64,000 nucleotides of DNA from Phenylobacterium sp. (GTDB lineage: Bacteria; Pseudomonadota; Alphaproteobacteria; Caulobacterales; Caulobacteraceae), in the NCBI GenBank assembly GCA_018001015.1, contig JAGNIV010000011.1, forward strand, positions 60,147 to 124,146, given 5' to 3'. The translations under genes were made by a program, and so were the position numbers. Below are positions 1 to 8,999 of this stretch, piece after piece. The stretch's first letter is position 1; each line of letters opens with the position of its first letter. A model generated the notes under the pieces. The model was not told the origin of the DNA. It did not search any database and saw nothing but the letters and a program-made list of their open reading frames with translations.

Positions 1-249
1 CGCCACCGGAGCGGCCTCGAAGAACAGGTCCATCAGCATGGACTTTCCGCGTCCCACCGGCCCCCAGAGATAGACGCCGCGCTGCGCCTCTGGCTTTCGG
101 AAGAAGGCGGTGAGGCCCGAGGGCTCAGCGCTCTGAAGGTCCCCCTCCAGCCGCAGCAGGGCCGCCAGGCCCGCAGCCTGCGCCGGGTCCGGACGGATCG
201 CGCCCGAGGCGAGGCGGGCGTCGTAGGCGGCTTGCAGGGAGGAGGCCAT
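1..249 (-). CDS. zapE: Cell division protein ZapE / AFG1-like ATPase (N-terminal part, runs off the left edge)
   Basis: Only the first 83 residues are inside the window. They read from an ATG at 249 and hold a Walker A P-loop (GPVGRGKS, residues 63-70) preceded by YLW and followed by MLMDLFF, which is the signature of the AFG1/ZapE ATPases. ZapE proteins are cytosolic ATPases that associate with the division ring; the mitochondrial relatives help turnover of respiratory subunits. The gene is transcribed leftward, divergent from the small ORF at 341. Function is taken from the family; the catalytic Walker B and later regions lie outside the window. Confidence 0.85.
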   Translation of the reverse strand, partial: MASSLQAAYDARLASGAIRPDPAQAAGLAALLRLEGDLQSAEPSGLTAFFRKPEAQRGVYLWGPVGRGKSMLMDLFFEAAPVA

Positions 250-340
250 CGCCTCCCGCCTAGCCCGCGCAGGCCGTGATCACAACAGGCGATGGGAGGA
301 ACGTGGTCAGTTGGTTTCGAGCAACCTACAGGAGCCCTTC

Positions 341-535
341 ATGGCGCAAGACCCGCGCAGCTTCTCCCCCGCCGGCCCGCCCCAGAGCCATATCGACGCC
401 GAGGACATCGCGCTGAATCCGGAAGCCGAGGGGCTGCAGGAAGGCATCGGTCACCGCGAGGGCTCGCTCGCCGAGCGCGAGCACGGCAAGAAGACCCGCG
501 CCCACGCCAAGGATATCATCAGCGGTCGGGCGTAG
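341..535 (+). CDS. Small hypothetical protein, 64 residues, hydrophilic
   Basis: I chose the ATG at 341 because AGGAG sits at 330-334, six bases upstream; an in-frame ATG at 311 has no such site. The product starts MAQDPRSFSP and is rich in Glu, His, Ala and Gly, with no membrane segment or recognisable motif. Its 3' end overlaps the convergent thioredoxin-like gene by 17 bases. I do not recognise a family. The good ribosome-binding site and the isolated position between two leftward genes support it being real, but it could be a chance ORF in GC-rich DNA. Confidence 0.55.
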   Translation: MAQDPRSFSPAGPPQSHIDAEDIALNPEAEGLQEGIGHREGSLAEREHGKKTRAHAKDIISGRA

Positions 536-1217
536 CGGCTCCGGCGCGTTTGGAAACCTCCGCCAATTCCTTGCGGACGAAGCGGTAGGTTTCACGCTTC
601 TCGCAGGCGCAGGCCCGCATCTCGCCCTTGGCGTTCCACCAGACCAGGGTGGGATAGCGGATGCCGGTCGGGTCGCTGACGGCCACTCCGTTGTCCTTCA
701 GCAGCGGCCTCAGGTCCTCGGTCATCTTGCGCCCGGCCTCGATCACCGCGCTGCGGGCGATGTCGCCGTCGGCGGGCGGAATACCGGGCGCGGTCCAGGC
801 GTCGGGAACCACGGACTCCCACGCTTCCATCAGGCGCCAGGCGCCGGGAGTCCCGTGGCGGATCCAAAGCTCGGCCACCGTGGTGCGTTCCACGGGGGTG
901 GACTTGGGCAGGCCGTTCTTGTCGCGGCGCGCGATCTCGATGACCCGGGTGTCGATCCCCTGGCTGTGCAGGGCGGGGAACTCCTCGGCCTTGAAGCGCA
1001 GGCAATCGGGGCAGGTCCGGAACGAGACCATGTAGAGGCGGCCCTTGGTCAGGCCGGGCGAAGCCCAGCCGGCGCTCTCCAGGATCTTGGTGATCTCGAC
1101 CTGATGCTTGGTGATGGTCTGGGGCCGCCAGCGCAGGTCATAGTTCCAGTAGGCCCAGGCTCCGGCGCCCGCCAGCGCCGCCACGAGGATCAGGATCGCC
1201 CAGGCTCGGTATTTCAT
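519..1217 (-). CDS. Membrane-anchored thioredoxin-fold protein with CPDC motif
   Basis: The protein of 232 residues begins with a positive charge and one hydrophobic segment (about residues 5-24), so it is probably anchored in the inner membrane or exported. A CPDC pair (Cys69, Cys72) follows a beta-strand-like stretch, LYMVSFRT, as in thioredoxin folds, and a later RYPTLVWW resembles the cis-proline loop region. This suggests a periplasmic thiol-disulfide or redox-sensing role. Two more cysteines (ACAC) lie near the C-terminus. It sits 24 bases downstream of mmsA on the same strand. Substrate and partner are unknown; the assignment to the fold is inferred from the motif. Confidence 0.6.
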   Translation of the reverse strand: MKYRAWAILILVAALAGAGAWAYWNYDLRWRPQTITKHQVEITKILESAGWASPGLTKGRLYMVSFRTCPDCLRFKAEEFPALHSQGIDTRVIEIARRDKNGLPKSTPVERTTVAELWIRHGTPGAWRLMEAWESVVPDAWTAPGIPPADGDIARSAVIEAGRKMTEDLRPLLKDNGVAVSDPTGIRYPTLVWWNAKGEMRACACEKRETYRFVRKELAEVSKRAGAATPDR

Positions 1218-1241
1218 GGCCTTCTCCCTGTTGGTCTCAAC

Positions 1242-2753
1242 TTAACGCATGGTGGGGATGACGAAGGCCGAATCCTCGGATGCGCCCTCAGGCCAACGCG
1301 CCGTCACCGTCTTGACCTTGGTATAGAACTTCACGCCCTCCATGCCGTGCTGGTTGGCGTCGCCAAAGGCGCTGCGTTTCCAGCCGCCGAAGGTGTGATA
1401 GGCCACCGGCACGGGGATCGGCACGTTGATCCCGACCATGCCGACATTGACGCGGGCGGCGAACTCTCGGGCCGCGCGGCCGTTGCGGGTGAAGATGGCC
1501 ACGCCATTGCCATACTGGTGAGCCGACGGCAGGGCGACGGCCTCCTCGAAGGTCTCGGCCCGGACGATCTGCAGCACCGGCCCGAAGATCTCCTCCTGGT
1601 AGGTGCGCATGGTGGGCTTCACCTGATCAAACAGGGTCGGGCCGATGAAAAAGCCCTTCTCGTAGCCCTGTAGCGAGAAGCCGCGTCCGTCGGCCACCAG
1701 CTCGGCGCCCTCGTCGACCCCCATCTGGATGTAGTCGGCCACCCGCTGGCGGTGGGCGGCGGTGACGACCGGGCCATACTGGGCCGAGGCGTCCGACGAG
1801 ATCCCGACCTTCAGGGTCTGCATCTCGGCCAGCACCTTCTCGCGCACCGCGTCCGCGGTCCTGGCGCCCACCGGCACGACCACGGGCAGGGCCATGCAGC
1901 GCTCTCCGGCCGAGCCGTAGGCGGCCCCGATGATGTCCTTCACCGCCTGATCCAGGTCGGCGTCAGGCAGGATGATCCCGTGGTTCTTGGCCCCGCCCAT
2001 GGCCTGGACCCGCTTCCCGTGCGCGGTCCCGGTCGAATAGACGTAAGAGGCGATGTCCGAGGAGCCGACGAAGCTGACGGCGGCGATGTCGGGATGGGTG
2101 AGGATGGCGTCGACGCTGACCTTGTCGCCATGGACGACGTTCAGCACGCCCTTCAGGTCCATGCCCAGCGCCGCGCCGGCCTCCATGAACAACTCCGCCA
2201 GCCGCACCGGCAGGGTCGGGTCCTTCTCCGACGGCTTGAGGATGAAGGTGTTGCCCACCGCGATGGCGATGCCGAACATCCACATCGGGATCATGCCCGG
2301 GAAGTTGAACGGGGTGATGCCGGCGGCCACCCCCAGCGGCTGGCGCATCGAATAGACGTCGATGCCCGGACCCGCGCCTTCGGTGTACTCGCCCTTCAGG
2401 GCGTGCGGGATGCCGCAGGCGAACTCGATGACTTCCAGTCCGCGCTGGATGTCGCCCTTCGAGTCAGCCACCACCTTGCCGTGCTCGGAGGAGAGCAGTT
2501 CGGCCAGCTCCTGCATCCGCGCCTCGACCAGGCGCTTGAACTCGAACATCACGCGGGCCCGCCGCTGCGGATTGGTCGCCGCCCACGGGCCCTGGGCGCG
2601 TATCGCCGCCTGCACCGCGGCGTCCAGCTCGGCCGGGGCGGCCAGGGCCACGCGGGCCTGGACCTCACCGGTATTGGGATTGAAGATCTCGCCGTAACGG
2701 CCGGAGGTCCCCGCGACGGACACGCCGTCGATGAAGTGTGTGATCTCGCGCAT
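1242..2753 (-). CDS. mmsA: Methylmalonate-semialdehyde dehydrogenase (CoA-acylating)
   Basis: This 503-residue aldehyde dehydrogenase converts methylmalonate semialdehyde (valine breakdown) or malonate semialdehyde (inositol breakdown) with CoA and NAD to propionyl-CoA or acetyl-CoA. The catalytic cysteine is Cys286 in GSAGERCMALPV. The general-base glutamate of ordinary aldehyde dehydrogenases is absent: the corresponding stretch reads AMGGAKNHG, as expected for the CoA-dependent MMSDH branch. TPFNFPGM and GNTFILKPSEKDP form the cofactor site. Length is normal for the family. Divergent from the acyltransferase at 2846, with 92 bases between them. Confidence 0.95.
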   Translation of the reverse strand: MREITHFIDGVSVAGTSGRYGEIFNPNTGEVQARVALAAPAELDAAVQAAIRAQGPWAATNPQRRARVMFEFKRLVEARMQELAELLSSEHGKVVADSKGDIQRGLEVIEFACGIPHALKGEYTEGAGPGIDVYSMRQPLGVAAGITPFNFPGMIPMWMFGIAIAVGNTFILKPSEKDPTLPVRLAELFMEAGAALGMDLKGVLNVVHGDKVSVDAILTHPDIAAVSFVGSSDIASYVYSTGTAHGKRVQAMGGAKNHGIILPDADLDQAVKDIIGAAYGSAGERCMALPVVVPVGARTADAVREKVLAEMQTLKVGISSDASAQYGPVVTAAHRQRVADYIQMGVDEGAELVADGRGFSLQGYEKGFFIGPTLFDQVKPTMRTYQEEIFGPVLQIVRAETFEEAVALPSAHQYGNGVAIFTRNGRAAREFAARVNVGMVGINVPIPVPVAYHTFGGWKRSAFGDANQHGMEGVKFYTKVKTVTARWPEGASEDSAFVIPTMR

Positions 2754-2845
2754 GCCCCAGGTTCTAGGACGGGATCGGCCCTGTGGGTAGGGGCGCGGGG
2801 CCAGGCTCTTGCACCCCGCCCACGGGCAGGGGCATCTTGGGGCCC

Positions 2846-3718
2846 ATGAGCAGTGTCGCCACCGAAGCCCTGCCGGCGCGGCGGGCCTATCACGACCACA
2901 TCGTCGACACCCTGATCGCCGAGCGCGCGCCCAAGCTCTCGGGCGGGGTCGCGTGGCCGCTGATCCGGCCCCTGCTCTACCGCCTGCTGGACTACCGCAA
3001 GGCGCGGACCATGGCCGACGACATCGCCCAGATGTCGGGCCGCCAGGCTCTGGAGCACGTCTCGGCCCTGCTGGACGTCAAGGTCAGCGTGCGCGGCCTC
3101 GAGCGGATTCCCACCCACGGACGGGTCGTGCTGATCTGCAACCACCCCACGGGCATCGCCGACGGGATCGCGGTCTACGACGCGGTCAAGGGTCTGCGTC
3201 CCGATCTCTGCTTCTACGCCAACGCCGACGCCCACCGGGTGTCGCCGGCCTTCAGCGAGGTGCTGATCCCCGTGGAATGGGTGGAGGCCAAGCGCACCCG
3301 AGAGCGCACCCGGCTGACCCTCAACCTCACCCGGGAAGCCATGGAGGCCGAGCGCGCCCTGGCGATCTTCCCGGCCGGGCGCCTGGCCCGCAAGGCTCCG
3401 GACGGGACCCTGATGGATCCCCCCTGGATGCCCAGCGCCTTTTCCATCGCCCGCAAGTACGAGGCGCCCATCGTGCCCATGCACCTGGCCGGGCCCTGGT
3501 CGACCCTGTTCCACTTCTTCAACGACTTCTCCGGCGAGCTGCGGGACATCACCCTGTTCCATGAGCTGCTGAACAAGCGGGGCCGGGCCTTCGACCTGAC
3601 CGTGGGCCTGCCGATCGCGCCCGCGCATCTGGACCCGGACGTCAACCTCGCGACCCTGGCGGTGAAGGACTACATCGCTCGCGTCCTACCCCACCACCCC
3701 GACCGGCCCTTCGCATGA
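2846..3718 (+). CDS. PlsC-like acyltransferase
   Basis: Start at the ATG at 2846 (MSSVATEALP); the reading frame stays open further upstream but that part runs through the short divergent promoter region. The 290-residue product has the acyltransferase block NHPTGIADG (residues 99-107), with the catalytic His100 and an Asp after five residues, one more than the usual HX4D spacing. A second block, FPAGRLARKAPDG, resembles the phosphate-binding FPEG motif. It probably transfers an acyl group to a glycerophosphate-like acceptor. It overlaps tsaE by four bases, so it may head that operon. Exact substrate unknown. Confidence 0.8.
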   Translation: MSSVATEALPARRAYHDHIVDTLIAERAPKLSGGVAWPLIRPLLYRLLDYRKARTMADDIAQMSGRQALEHVSALLDVKVSVRGLERIPTHGRVVLICNHPTGIADGIAVYDAVKGLRPDLCFYANADAHRVSPAFSEVLIPVEWVEAKRTRERTRLTLNLTREAMEAERALAIFPAGRLARKAPDGTLMDPPWMPSAFSIARKYEAPIVPMHLAGPWSTLFHFFNDFSGELRDITLFHELLNKRGRAFDLTVGLPIAPAHLDPDVNLATLAVKDYIARVLPHHPDRPFA

Positions 3719-4182
3719 TCCGGCAAGCGGCCGGCGAGATCGCCCTGGCGGACGAGGCCGCCACCTCATCCCTGGGCGCGGCCCTGGCCGGAGCGCTCCA
3801 GGTTGGCGAGGCCATCTGCCTGACCGGTGCGCTGGGGGCGGGGAAATCGACCCTGGCCCGCGCCCTGATCCGCGCCCTGACCACCCCTGCCGAGGACGTG
3901 CCCAGCCCCACCTTCACCCTGGTTCAGTTCTATGAGGGAGCGGGCCTCAAGGTGGCCCATTTCGACCTCTACCGCCTGACCAGCGCCGACGAGGCCTATG
4001 AGATCGGCCTGGATGAGGCCCTGGAGGACGGGGCGGCCTTGATCGAGTGGCCCGAACGGCTGGAAGGTCATCTGCCGCCAGACCGGCTTGATATAGAGAT
4101 CACCATCGACGGGGACGGGCGCCACGCGCTTCTGACCCCCAGCGGCGCCTGGGAAGGACGTGAGTTTGAGTTCCGATCGTGA
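3715..4182 (+). CDS. tsaE: tRNA threonylcarbamoyladenosine biosynthesis ATPase TsaE
   Basis: This 155-residue cytosolic ATPase works with TsaB and TsaD to make the t6A modification at position 37 of ANN-decoding tRNAs. The P-loop GALGAGKS is at residues 38-45, SPTFTLVQ follows, and FDLYRL plus EWPERL match the family. Length is typical. It overlaps the upstream acyltransferase by four bases and the downstream amgK by 23, so translation is likely coupled along the whole run. Confidence 0.95.
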   Translation: MIRQAAGEIALADEAATSSLGAALAGALQVGEAICLTGALGAGKSTLARALIRALTTPAEDVPSPTFTLVQFYEGAGLKVAHFDLYRLTSADEAYEIGLDEALEDGAALIEWPERLEGHLPPDRLDIEITIDGDGRHALLTPSGAWEGREFEFRS

Positions 4183-5257
4183 GGCCATCAAGTCCGCCTT
4201 CCTGGCCCGGCACGGCTGGGGCGAGGCCCGCCGGGCGCCGCTGAGCGGCGACGCTTCCACCCGGGCCTATGAGAGGCTGTATCCGGCGGCCGGCGCCAGC
4301 CTGATCTTCATGGACCAGCCGCCGAACGCCGAGACCGCGCCCTGTCATCCGGACGCCACGCCCGAGGACCGCGCCAAGGCCGGCTACAATGCGCTCGCCC
4401 GCCTCGCCGCCGGTCGGGTGGACGCCTTCGTCGCCGTGGCCGAGTGGCTGAAGGCCCAGGGCCTGTCTGCGCCGTCCATCCTGGCCCATGACGCGGCCCA
4501 GGGCCTGGCGGTTCTGGAAGATCTCGGCGACGACCTCTTCGCCGTGCTGATCGCCGGGGGCCTCGATGAGACCGCGCTCTACGACGCCGCTATCGAGGGG
4601 CTGGTAAAACTGCACAGCGTGGTCCCGCCGGCGGCCCTCACCGCGCCAGGCATCTCCTGGCCGCTGCTGGATTATGACGAGGTCGCCCTGAAGACCGCCG
4701 GCGACATCCTTCCCGAATGGTTGCCGAGGCTGAAACCCGAGCTCAGCTTCAGCGCGGCCGCCGTCGCCGACTGGGACAAGCTCTGGGCGCCGATCCGTGC
4801 GCGGGGGGCGGCGGGCGCCTCGGTCTTCTGCCACCGCGACTATCACGCCGAGAACCTGATCTGGCTGCCCGACCGCCAGGGCGCGGCCCGTGTCGGCCTG
4901 CTGGACTTCCAGGACGCCGTCCGGGCCCATCCGGCCTGGGACATGTCCATGCTGCTGCACGACGCCCGGCGCGATGTCTCCCCGCAGCGGGAGGCCTCGG
5001 CGCTGGCCTACTATTTCAAGCTGCGGCCCGAGCTGGACCAGGCGCAGTTCATGGCCGACTATCACGCCCTAGGCGCTCTCAACATTGTCCGCATCCTGGG
5101 GATATTCGCCCGGCTGGTGACCCGCGACGGCAAGCCCCGCTACGCCGCCTTCATGCCCCGGCTCTGGGGCTATCTGGACACCTGCCTGGCCGACCCGGAG
5201 ATGGCCGATCTGAAGACCTGGTTCGACGCCAACGTGCCGGCGGCCTCGCGCAGATGA
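4160..5257 (+). CDS. amgK: N-acetylmuramate/N-acetylglucosamine anomeric kinase AmgK
   Basis: The protein (365 residues, GTG start at 4160) is an aminoglycoside-phosphotransferase-fold kinase. The catalytic loop HRDYHAENLIWL and the metal-binding LLDFQDA are clear. In cell-wall recycling AmgK phosphorylates MurNAc and GlcNAc at C1, and MurU then makes UDP-MurNAc, bypassing de novo synthesis and giving fosfomycin tolerance. The partner murU follows directly with an ATGA overlap, which is the main support for AmgK rather than a generic phosphotransferase. It lies inside the translationally coupled tsaE-addA run. Confidence 0.85.
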   Translation: MSLSSDREAIKSAFLARHGWGEARRAPLSGDASTRAYERLYPAAGASLIFMDQPPNAETAPCHPDATPEDRAKAGYNALARLAAGRVDAFVAVAEWLKAQGLSAPSILAHDAAQGLAVLEDLGDDLFAVLIAGGLDETALYDAAIEGLVKLHSVVPPAALTAPGISWPLLDYDEVALKTAGDILPEWLPRLKPELSFSAAAVADWDKLWAPIRARGAAGASVFCHRDYHAENLIWLPDRQGAARVGLLDFQDAVRAHPAWDMSMLLHDARRDVSPQREASALAYYFKLRPELDQAQFMADYHALGALNIVRILGIFARLVTRDGKPRYAAFMPRLWGYLDTCLADPEMADLKTWFDANVPAASRR

Positions 5258-5967
5258 GCACGCCCATCAAGACCGCCATGGTCCTGGCCGCCGGGATCGG
5301 CAGCCGCATGCGGCCGCTGACCAATGACCGCCCCAAGGCTCTGGTGACGGTGAACGGCAAGGCCCTGATCGACCACGTCCTGGACCGCCTGCACGAGGCG
5401 GGAATCGAGACCGCCATCGTCAACGTCCACCACTTCGCTGACCAGATGGAGGCTCATCTGGCGGGCCGCGCCAACCCCAAGGTGCTGATCGTCGACGAAC
5501 GGGCCGGCCTGCTGGACTCCGGCGGCGGCATCAAGAACGCGCGCCATCTGCTGGGGGACGACCCGATCCTGGTGGCCAATATCGACTCTCTCTGGGTCGG
5601 GGGCGAGGTCCCACCCCTTGAGGCCATGAAGCGCGCCTGGGACCCGGACAAGATGGACATGCTGCTGCTGCTGGTGCCGCGCGATCAGGGTATCGGCCTA
5701 GAGGGTCCACGCGGCTTCCGCCAGGAGCCCGACGGGCGCATCATCCACATGGCCGATGACTCCAATCCGGCGCCGCTCGCCAATGTCGGATTCCAGATCA
5801 TGAAACCGCAACTGCTGGACGATCAGCCGCAGGGCGCCTTCTCCATCCTCCCTATCTGGTGGCGGCTGCAGGACGAGGGCCGCATCTTCGGGGTGGCCAT
5901 GGACGCCTTCTGGCTCCACGTCGGCGACCCCGCCGCCCGCGATGAGGCCGAAGCGAGGCTGACGTGA
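5254..5967 (+). CDS. murU: N-acetylmuramate alpha-1-phosphate uridylyltransferase MurU
   Basis: This 237-residue nucleotidyltransferase starts at the ATG at 5254, overlapping the amgK stop. The signature LAAGIGSRMRPLT followed by RPKAL is at residues 11-29, and VANIDSLW holds the metal-binding aspartate. It transfers UMP to MurNAc-1-phosphate to form UDP-MurNAc. General sugar-1-phosphate nucleotidyltransferases share these motifs; the pairing with amgK decides the call. The 3' end overlaps addB by four bases. Confidence 0.88.
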   Translation: MSTPIKTAMVLAAGIGSRMRPLTNDRPKALVTVNGKALIDHVLDRLHEAGIETAIVNVHHFADQMEAHLAGRANPKVLIVDERAGLLDSGGGIKNARHLLGDDPILVANIDSLWVGGEVPPLEAMKRAWDPDKMDMLLLLVPRDQGIGLEGPRGFRQEPDGRIIHMADDSNPAPLANVGFQIMKPQLLDDQPQGAFSILPIWWRLQDEGRIFGVAMDAFWLHVGDPAARDEAEARLT

Positions 5968-8900
5968 TCCCGCTGCTGGCCGGCGCGGGGCCGCGCTGGT
6001 TCAACATCCCGGCGCACCGCCCCTTCGTCCATGACCTGGCCCGGGGCCTGTTTGACGCCCTCGCGCCGCTGGGGCCGCAGGCCCTGTCCCAGGCCGTCGT
6101 CCTGACCCCCACCCGGCGTGGGGCGCGGGCGCTGGCCGACGCCTTTATCGCCGCCGCCGGGGGCCGCGCGGTGCTGCCGCCGCAGATCCGGCCGCTGGGC
6201 GATCTCGACGAGGGCGAGCCGCCCTTCGAGCCCGGCGAGCTGGCCATCAACCTGCCCGCCGCCATCGACCCCCTGCGGCGCCGATTCGAGCTGATCGCCC
6301 TGGTGAAGGGCCACGAGAAGCAGCTCGGTCGCGACCTCGACGCCTCAGCCGCCCTGGAACTGGCCGACGCGCTCGGGTCCTTCCTCGACAGCCTGCAGAT
6401 CGAGGAGGTCAGCGCCCGCCACGGCCTGGCCGACCTGGTCACCGCCGACCTGGCCGAGCACTGGCGGGTCAGCCGCGAGTTCCTGGAGACCGCGCTCACC
6501 GCCTGGCCCGCCCGCCTGCATGAGTTGGGCGTCGTCGATGTCAGCCAGCGCCGCGTGGCCCTGCTGCGGGCGCTCGCGGAATCCTGGGACCGCCGGCCGC
6601 CCGAGGGCGTCCTGATCGCCGCCGGCTCCACCGGCACCGCGCCCGCCACCGCCGACCTGCTCACCGTCATCGCCCGTGCGCCACAGGGCGCCGTCATCCT
6701 GCCGGGGCTCGACGAGAGCCTGGCGGAAAAGGCCTGGGCCCAGGTGGGGGAGCAGCACCCGCAGGGCGCCATGAAGCGGCTGCTGGAGCGGGCCGGGGTC
6801 GCTCGCCGCGACGTCCTGCTGTGGCCGGCCTCCGACACCCTGGACACCGCCGGCCGCTGGCGGCGCCGGGTGATCAACGAGGCCCTGCGCCCCGCCGAGG
6901 CCACGGCCGACTGGCTGACCGTCATCGAGACCCTGCGCGCCGAGGGGGGGAGCGACGGCGTCGACCCTATCGCCGAAGGGCTGAAGGGCCTCTCCGTGGT
7001 CACCGCCCGGGGCGAGGAGGAGGCGGCCACGGTCGCCGCCCTGCTGCTGCGCGAGGCCCTGGAGGTCCCCGGCCAGACCGCCGCCCTGGTGGCGCCCGAC
7101 CAGACCCTGGCCCGCCGGGTGGCCGCCAAACTGGCCCGCTGGGGCGTTGGCGCCGACTCCTCGGCGGGCTCGGCCCTGGCCGGCTGCCGCTGCGGGGGGC
7201 TGGCCGCCCTGGTGGCCAAGGCGGCGAACGATCCGCTCGATCCCGTCACCCTGCTGGCCATCGCCAAGCACCCCTTCGTGCGCTTGGGGCTAGGCCCCGA
7301 GGCCCTGGACCGCCGCCGCGCCGCCTTGGAGCTGCATGGCCTGAGAGGCCCCCGCAAGACCACCTGGCAGGCCCTGGAGGCGCACCTGCGTCGCAAGGCT
7401 TCCGACGCCCGCATCGAGCCCGGCGCGATTGAGGAAGCGCTCAGGTTCGCCGCCCAGCTGCGCGACGCGCTGACCCGCCTGCAGACGCCCTATGCCGACG
7501 ACACCGCGCGACCCGCCGAGGCCGCCCGCAGCTTGGCGCAGACCATGGAGGCGCTGGCGGCCGATGAGAGGGGCGACACCGGCGACCTCTGGGCCGGCCA
7601 CGGCGGCGAGGCGCTCGGCCGGCTGCTGTCGGGCCTGATGAGCGAGTCCGACGGTTCGCCCGCCGTCAGCCGCCGGGGGTTCGCGGACCTCCTCGCGCGG
7701 CTGATGTCTGGCGAGAGCATCCGCTCCGGCGGCGCCACCCATCCCCGCCTGAGAATCCTGGGCGCCATCGAGGCCCGCCTGACCCGCGCCGACCGGCTGA
7801 TCGTCGCCGGCCTGGAGGAAGGGGTCTGGCCGCAAGGCGCGCAGCTCGATCCCTTCCTGTCACGGCCCATGCGCGAGGCCCTGGGCCTGCCGCCCCCCGA
7901 GCGCCGCGTCGGCCTGGCCGCCCACGACTTCGCCCAGGCCGCCTGCGCGCCAGAAGTCATCCTGCTGCACGCCGAGCGCCGTGAGGGCGCGCCGGCCGTA
8001 AAGTCCCGCTGGCTCTGGCGCCTGGAGACCCTGGCGCGCGGCGCCGATAGCGACCTGCCGACCCGCCCGGATGTCCTCGACTGGGCCCGCGCCCTGGACG
8101 CCGCTGTCGACTACACCCCCGCCAAGCGCCCCGCCCCACGCCCGCCTGTCGCCGACCGCCCACGCGAGATGGCCGTCACCCGGGTCGAGGCCTTGACGCG
8201 GGACCCCTACGCCGTCTGGGCCCGCGACATCCTGCGGCTCTACCCCCTCGAACGCCCCGACGAGGCGGTGGAGGCCCGGGCTCGGGGAACCGCGATCCAC
8301 AAGGCCTTCGAACGCTTCGCGGAGGCCCATCCGGTGGTTGTGCCGCCCGACGCGGCCACGATTTTCGAGAAGATGTACGTCACCGCCCTGGAGGAGGCCG
8401 GCATGCCCCACGAGGCCCTGGCCCGCGAAAGCGCGCTCGCCCGTGAAGCCGCCCTCTGGGTCGCCGATCTCGAACGACGCCGGCGCGCCGACGGCCGCAC
8501 CATCCATGTGGAGCTTAAGGGCGAGCTGGAGATCAACGCGCCGGGCGGCCTCTTCAAGGTCAACGCCCGGGCCGACCGCATCGAGCTTTCGCCCGAGGGC
8601 TACGGTCACATCCTCGACTACAAGACCGGCAAGGCGCCGTCACAGAAGGTGGTCGACACCGGCTTCTCGCCGCAGCTCACCCTGACCGCGGCCATCCTGG
8701 CCTATGGCGGCTTCCCCACCCTGGGCCGCCCCATGCCCGGCGACCTGACCTATCTGGAGGTCACTGGCCGCAAGCCCGCCGGCCGCGAGGAGATCCGCGC
8801 CGCCGCCGGGGAGGAAAGCGAAGAGGCCGCCCGCGCCGCCCTCGATGGCCTCGGCAAGCTGGTGGCCCGTTTCGATGACCCGGCCCAGCCCTACCTGTCC

Positions 8901-8999
8901 CGTAGCGCCCCGCAGTTCGTGAAGACCCACATCAGCGACTACGACCACCTGGCCCGGGTGTTCGAGTGGTCCACCAGCGGCGACGAGGAGGGCGAATGA
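5964..8999 (+). CDS. addB: Double-strand break repair helicase-nuclease subunit AddB
   Basis: The 1011-residue protein is the partner of AddA in the RecBCD-like complex that resects DNA ends for recombination. The C-terminal RecB-type nuclease domain is visible: GTAIHKAFERF, then ARADRIE and the active-site ILDYKTGKAP at about residues 870-895. I see no Walker A P-loop near the N-terminus (the stretch reads VVLTPTRRGARAL) and no cysteine after about residue 665, so the four-cysteine iron-sulfur site known from Bacillus AddB seems missing. It overlaps murU and addA by four bases each. Confidence 0.92.
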   Translation: MIPLLAGAGPRWFNIPAHRPFVHDLARGLFDALAPLGPQALSQAVVLTPTRRGARALADAFIAAAGGRAVLPPQIRPLGDLDEGEPPFEPGELAINLPAAIDPLRRRFELIALVKGHEKQLGRDLDASAALELADALGSFLDSLQIEEVSARHGLADLVTADLAEHWRVSREFLETALTAWPARLHELGVVDVSQRRVALLRALAESWDRRPPEGVLIAAGSTGTAPATADLLTVIARAPQGAVILPGLDESLAEKAWAQVGEQHPQGAMKRLLERAGVARRDVLLWPASDTLDTAGRWRRRVINEALRPAEATADWLTVIETLRAEGGSDGVDPIAEGLKGLSVVTARGEEEAATVAALLLREALEVPGQTAALVAPDQTLARRVAAKLARWGVGADSSAGSALAGCRCGGLAALVAKAANDPLDPVTLLAIAKHPFVRLGLGPEALDRRRAALELHGLRGPRKTTWQALEAHLRRKASDARIEPGAIEEALRFAAQLRDALTRLQTPYADDTARPAEAARSLAQTMEALAADERGDTGDLWAGHGGEALGRLLSGLMSESDGSPAVSRRGFADLLARLMSGESIRSGGATHPRLRILGAIEARLTRADRLIVAGLEEGVWPQGAQLDPFLSRPMREALGLPPPERRVGLAAHDFAQAACAPEVILLHAERREGAPAVKSRWLWRLETLARGADSDLPTRPDVLDWARALDAAVDYTPAKRPAPRPPVADRPREMAVTRVEALTRDPYAVWARDILRLYPLERPDEAVEARARGTAIHKAFERFAEAHPVVVPPDAATIFEKMYVTALEEAGMPHEALARESALAREAALWVADLERRRRADGRTIHVELKGELEINAPGGLFKVNARADRIELSPEGYGHILDYKTGKAPSQKVVDTGFSPQLTLTAAILAYGGFPTLGRPMPGDLTYLEVTGRKPAGREEIRAAAGEESEEAARAALDGLGKLVARFDDPAQPYLSRSAPQFVKTHISDYDHLARVFEWSTSGDEEGE

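Noticed and set aside
5852-7414. 520-residue minus-strand ORF opposite murU/addB
   Set aside because: Ser/Arg/Ala-rich composition without motifs, opposite genuine addB.
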